In this document: positions 7,258-9,532 of the stretch, piece after piece | How positions within the stretch are numbered: position 1 is the stretch's first letter | How the letters are laid out: every line of letters starts with the position of its first letter | Source of the DNA: Bacteroidota bacterium | GTDB lineage: Bacteria > Bacteroidota > Bacteroidia > UKL13-3 | Assembly: GCA_004293295.1 (NCBI GenBank) | Contig: RDYC01000253.1 | Span: forward strand, 1-9,532 | Length of the DNA stretch: 9,532 bases | Reading direction: 5' to 3' | Program-made: the position numbers and the translations under genes | Notes under the pieces: model-generated | Seen by the model: only the letters and a program-made list of their open reading frames with translations | Database searches by the model: none | What the model was told of the DNA's origin: nothing

Positions 7258-7358
7258 AAAAAGAATGTAAACGTAATGATGAGTGCGTTGGCTTACAACC
7301 TAAAAAAAAACTCATGAAGTTTAACAGAAAAACAGCAATAACCCCATTTCAACCTTAA
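7258..7358 (+). pseudogene. decayed C-terminal remnant of an IS1182-like transposase
   Basis: From 7258 the plus strand reads KKNVNVMMSALAYNLKK. It then shifts frame within a run of nine A (7302-7310) and continues LMKFNRKTAITPFQP to a TAA at 7356-7358. Restoring the frame gives ALAYNLKKLMKF, which strongly resembles the extreme C-terminus of IS1182-family DDE transposases of Bacteroidota (AYNLKKLxKF followed by a short tail). A TAG precedes at 7255-7257, and nothing recognisable of the catalytic core remains upstream. No terminal inverted repeat could be paired. It is a footprint of a past insertion, not a functional element. The identification rests on about 30 residues recalled from family knowledge. 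Confidence 0.5.
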
Positions 7359-7526
7359 CATAATGAGTAGCAAATCAGTTTTCATTTTTATTGGGTAACA
7401 TAAAAAGTCATTACCTCACTTTTAACCTATCCTGCTTTTTACCTAAAATTACTGAACACAACAATGAAACCCTCTTAAATCGATTCTAAACACTTGCTAT
7501 TCTGCTTCAAAACAGCTTTTAGCAGG

Positions 7527-7567
7527 TTTGATTGAAGTTGTGCAATAGTTATGTGTGTTAGCGGTAG
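7527..7567. repeat. 41-bp direct repeat, copy 2
   Basis: Partner of the repeat at 6389-6429 (38 of 41 positions identical, same orientation). Unlike copy 1, its sequence continues into a possible stem: GTGTTAG (7555-7561) with CTAACGC (7577-7583), nested inside GTTG-T-GCAAT (7537-7546) with ATTGC-TTG-CAAC (7597-7608). Copy 1 lacks these right-hand arms because the kinase gene begins there. No gene adjoins copy 2 on its far side; the next feature is the operon terminator about 105 bp away. Confidence 0.85.
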
Positions 7568-7673
7568 GCATTCTCTCTAACGCTGCTTAATTATTCATTG
7601 CTTGCAACGTCTTTTTGTGTTGCGTTGGCGGCTCTTTTGGATTTTTTTGCGTTGGTGAGAGCGTATAAAAAAC

Positions 7674-7702
7674 AAATGTGCCACCGTTTTGGTGGCACAT
7701 TT
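7674..7702 (-). terminator. rho-independent terminator of the SDR-Ohr-VOC operon
   Basis: Perfect inverted repeat AAATGTGCCACC / GGTGGCACATTT (12-bp stem) with a 5-nt loop (GTTTT). On the minus strand it is followed at once by a T-rich run (GTTTTTTAT, from 7673 downward), the classic intrinsic terminator layout. It lies 47 nt beyond the stop codon of the last operon gene. The plus-strand side has only a short T stretch, so termination is mainly for the minus strand. Confidence 0.9.
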
Positions 7703-7749
7703 CCAAGTTATTTGTTACTTAACACTCATGGGTTGTTTTTACTATTTAA

Positions 7750-8115
7750 TCAACCCATTGAATGAAACCCTACCTTGTTTCCTTCTGTGTCGATAAAAAG
7801 TGCGATAAAGCCATTGTCACCAATAGCAGTTTTCGGCAAAATAACTTTTCCACCGGCACTTTCTACTCTGCCTAATGGAACTGAAAGATCATTTCCACCA
7901 TCGAGGTAAATAGTTGTGCCAGTCATTGCAGGAACAAAGTTTTCTCCAAAACCAATTGCTCCTCCAAATCCGCCATTTTCGGGATCAGACGGTAAATAAG
8001 CATATTGCCTATTAGGGTCGTCATGAATTTGAGCATCTAAAACTATTGCATAAAAAGCTTTTGCTCTTGCGAAATCTATTGCCGGGATTTCGAACCAATT
8101 TAAAGTAGTTACCAT
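7750..8115 (-). CDS. VOC-family (glyoxalase/bleomycin-resistance fold) protein
   Basis: Cytoplasmic protein of 121 residues with the vicinal-oxygen-chelate fold: NWFEIPAIDFARAKAFYAIVLDAQI at the start (first beta-alpha unit, broken here after residue 30), a GG-rich middle (48-58), and the closing F-I-D-T-E-G-N-K-V-G-F-H-S-M-G. Related small VOC proteins are common in Bacteroidota and mostly lack assigned substrates. The C-terminal position normally held by a metal-binding Glu is H118 here, so glyoxalase I activity should not be assumed. It is the last gene of a three-gene minus-strand operon, 66 nt after the Ohr gene with no promoter visible in that gap, and is followed by a strong terminator. 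Neighbours suggest a role in handling reactive small molecules, by association only. Confidence 0.85.
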   Translation of the reverse strand: MVTTLNWFEIPAIDFARAKAFYAIVLDAQIHDDPNRQYAYLPSDPENGGFGGAIGFGENFVPAMTGTTIYLDGGNDLSVPLGRVESAGGKVILPKTAIGDNGFIALFIDTEGNKVGFHSMG

Positions 8116-8181
8116 ATTTACTAAATTTTATAGTTGTTTTGTTTTTAAGATTGTACTGGTTTTATTAAGATTAATGAGTTG

Positions 8182-8592
8182 CTAGGCGACTTCGTAAGTA
8201 GCGTCAATATTTCCTTTTGTTGCTTTTGAATAAGAGCAAATCAATTTAGCGGCTTCTACCAGTTTTTTAGCAGTGTCGTAGTCAACACCATTTATTTTAA
8301 CCAAAAGATGGGCTCCAAGATTAAAATTACCGCTATCATGTATTACGGCAATTTTAGCAGTTACCAACACATCTCCTATTTTAACGTTTTCGATTCCTGC
8401 AGCAACTGTTACACTTGTTCCAAAACAAGCCGACCAAGCTGCTGCAAATAGTTGTTCGGGATTTGTTGCGCCACCGCCACCGCCCATTTCTTTGGGAATT
8501 CTAATATCTACATCCAATAAACCATCCGATGATTTTGCGTGACCGTTACGACCTGCTAACGTTGTCACTTCTGCTTCATACAATTTTTCCAT
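8182..8592 (-). CDS. ohr: organic hydroperoxide resistance protein, Ohr subfamily of OsmC
   Basis: Thiol peroxidase that reduces organic and fatty-acid hydroperoxides to alcohols, usually recycled by lipoylated proteins; a cytoplasmic dimer. The 136-residue length is typical of Ohr. Signature residues are present: R15 in LAGRNGHAKSSDGLLDV, E46 in GATNPEQLFAAAWSACF, the peroxidatic C56 in that segment, and the resolving C119 in LICSYSKATKGNIDATYEV. The last motif normally reads CPYS; here the proline is a serine, a mild variation near the resolving cysteine. The gene starts 4 nt after the upstream SDR stop, so the two are translated from one message. No OhrR-type MarR repressor gene is in the window, so its control is unknown. 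Confidence 0.93.
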   Translation of the reverse strand: MEKLYEAEVTTLAGRNGHAKSSDGLLDVDIRIPKEMGGGGGATNPEQLFAAAWSACFGTSVTVAAGIENVKIGDVLVTAKIAVIHDSGNFNLGAHLLVKINGVDYDTAKKLVEAAKLICSYSKATKGNIDATYEVA

Positions 8593-8596
8593 TTTT

Positions 8597-9508
8597 TTAA
8601 TTGTTAATTATTTCTGAGTTGTTACTATTGAGTTCGCTAAGTCCAAAATTTTGTAGTAAACCTGCCTGTACGTTGCTGGATGTGTCATTAATTATTTCAG
8701 TAACACCACCCATCAGTTTGTCCACCACCGTGCGAAGTGGGCGTGTCCCATTTTGCGTTTCTACCAACTTCAAAATAGCATCTGCTACTTGCTCGGGTTT
8801 GTTAGGTATGTTCGGGTCTGATACCGTATTTATAAAGTTTTGTGAAAATTGTTTTAAGTACTCTGCCGATTTGCCATACTCATTTACTATACTTAAATTT
8901 TCGGGTTGGTATAGTTTATTTACAAGGTCAGTCAAAAAAGGACCTGGTTGCACAATTGCAACATCAATTCCCAAAGGTTTTAACTCATAAGCGAGGTTTT
9001 CGCTTAATGCTTCCACCGTCCATTTTGTAGCATCGTACACACCTCCAAATGGTATAATGACTCTACCCAATATACTTGAAATCTGAATAATTAAGCCACT
9101 TTTTTGTTTTCGAAGCGTAGGCAAGAATGCGTTGTTAATTCTTACTGTTCCAAACACATTTACTTCAAAAAGTGCTTTGTGGTCGTTTACGGTAAAAGCT
9201 TCTTGAATGCCCCCACCATAAATACCTGCATTGTTGATGATGACATCCATGCTTCCGTTGGTGTCGGTAAGAATTTGCTCTTTCGCATTTTCAACACTTT
9301 GGTCAGAGGTAACATCCAACTCAACCACCTTTATATTTGCTTGTTCTGCTTTAGCCCAGTCAAGCAATGCTTCTTTATGTGGCTTGTTTTTGCCGTTAAC
9401 ATCTCTCATTGTGGCATATACTGTATGCCCATTTTCGGCAAGTAGTTTGGCAGTAATGTTACCAAATCCCGTGCTTGCTCCTGTAATTAAAACTTTCTGC
9501 TTACTCAT
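8597..9508 (-). CDS. classical short-chain dehydrogenase/reductase
   Basis: NAD(P)-dependent oxidoreductase of 303 residues with a Rossmann fold. Motifs in order: cofactor loop T9-G-A-S-T-G-F-G16, R35 after the second strand (suggesting NADP preference), LDVT (64-67), N92-N-A-G95, structural N117, catalytic S145, then Y158-D-A-T-K162. The PGP segment (188-190) follows, as usual. The extended C-terminus (about 195-303) forms the substrate side and does not reveal the substrate; reduction of aldehydes, ketones or quinone-like compounds is possible. It is the first gene of the minus-strand operon with ohr and the VOC gene. ATG 9508 is chosen because it directly precedes the first beta strand (KVLITGA). 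A second ATG 7 nt upstream is out of frame. Only 24 bases remain upstream, with no clear promoter, so the operon could extend beyond the window. Confidence 0.92.
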   Translation of the reverse strand: MSKQKVLITGASTGFGNITAKLLAENGHTVYATMRDVNGKNKPHKEALLDWAKAEQANIKVVELDVTSDQSVENAKEQILTDTNGSMDVIINNAGIYGGGIQEAFTVNDHKALFEVNVFGTVRINNAFLPTLRKQKSGLIIQISSILGRVIIPFGGVYDATKWTVEALSENLAYELKPLGIDVAIVQPGPFLTDLVNKLYQPENLSIVNEYGKSAEYLKQFSQNFINTVSDPNIPNKPEQVADAILKLVETQNGTRPLRTVVDKLMGGVTEIINDTSSNVQAGLLQNFGLSELNSNNSEIINN

Positions 9509-9532
9509 TTTTCATTTTTAAATGTTTTTAAA

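Larger units (their letters stand above)
7074..7749. other. 676-bp gene-poor region between the kinase gene and the SDR-Ohr-VOC operon
   Basis: Apart from the transposase relic, repeat copy 2 and the terminator, no gene is supported on either strand. An imperfect hairpin TGCTA...TAGCA lies at 7495-7524, just before repeat copy 2. Between 7537 and 7608 there is a longer imperfect fold. The nonamer TTGCGTTGG occurs twice 27 bp apart (7620-7628 and 7647-7655). The region looks like scar tissue from insertions. Confidence 0.6.

Noticed and set aside
7620..7655. TTGCGTTGG twice with 27-bp spacing, considered as a CRISPR-like or iteron array.
   Set aside because: Only two 9-bp copies, no regular array, no cas or replication gene nearby.

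Overview
The window looks like a chromosomal segment of a Bacteroidota bacterium. Evidence: a secreted protein with a type IX secretion (Por) C-terminal tail, a promoter of the Bacteroidota type (TTTG and TAnnTTTG), A-rich leaders without clear Shine-Dalgarno sequences, and protein families typical of that phylum. I cannot place it below phylum.

Left part (1-6156), ordinary chromosome. An AraC-family regulator cut by the window start is followed by a secreted choice-of-anchor-V-type protein with a CxxCH motif and by a periplasmic TlpA-like thioredoxin. Converging on the thioredoxin is pdxJ (vitamin B6 synthesis). Divergent from pdxJ is a two-gene unit: a membrane family-2 glycosyltransferase and a methylmalonyl-CoA epimerase. 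Converging on that pair is a polytopic GT-C (ALG9/GT22-like) glycosyltransferase. Both convergent junctions leave only 4-7 nt between stop codons.

Middle part (6157-7749), a gene-poor accessory island. It holds one small protein-kinase-fold gene on the minus strand (polyvalent-protein kinase type), bracketed by two 41-bp direct repeats (38/41 identical) exactly 1138 bp apart. One repeat begins 2 nt past the kinase stop codon. Between the kinase start and the outer repeat lies a decayed C-terminal tail of an IS1182-like transposase, frameshifted at an A9 run. The repeat-gene-repeat layout resembles a mobile gene cassette, but no integrase is visible. This is the least ordinary part of the window.

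Right part (7750-9508), a tightly packed minus-strand operon: SDR oxidoreductase, then Ohr-type peroxidase, then VOC/glyoxalase-fold protein. It ends at a perfect 12-bp-stem hairpin followed by a U tract at 7674-7702. The content suggests protection against organic peroxides and reactive electrophiles.
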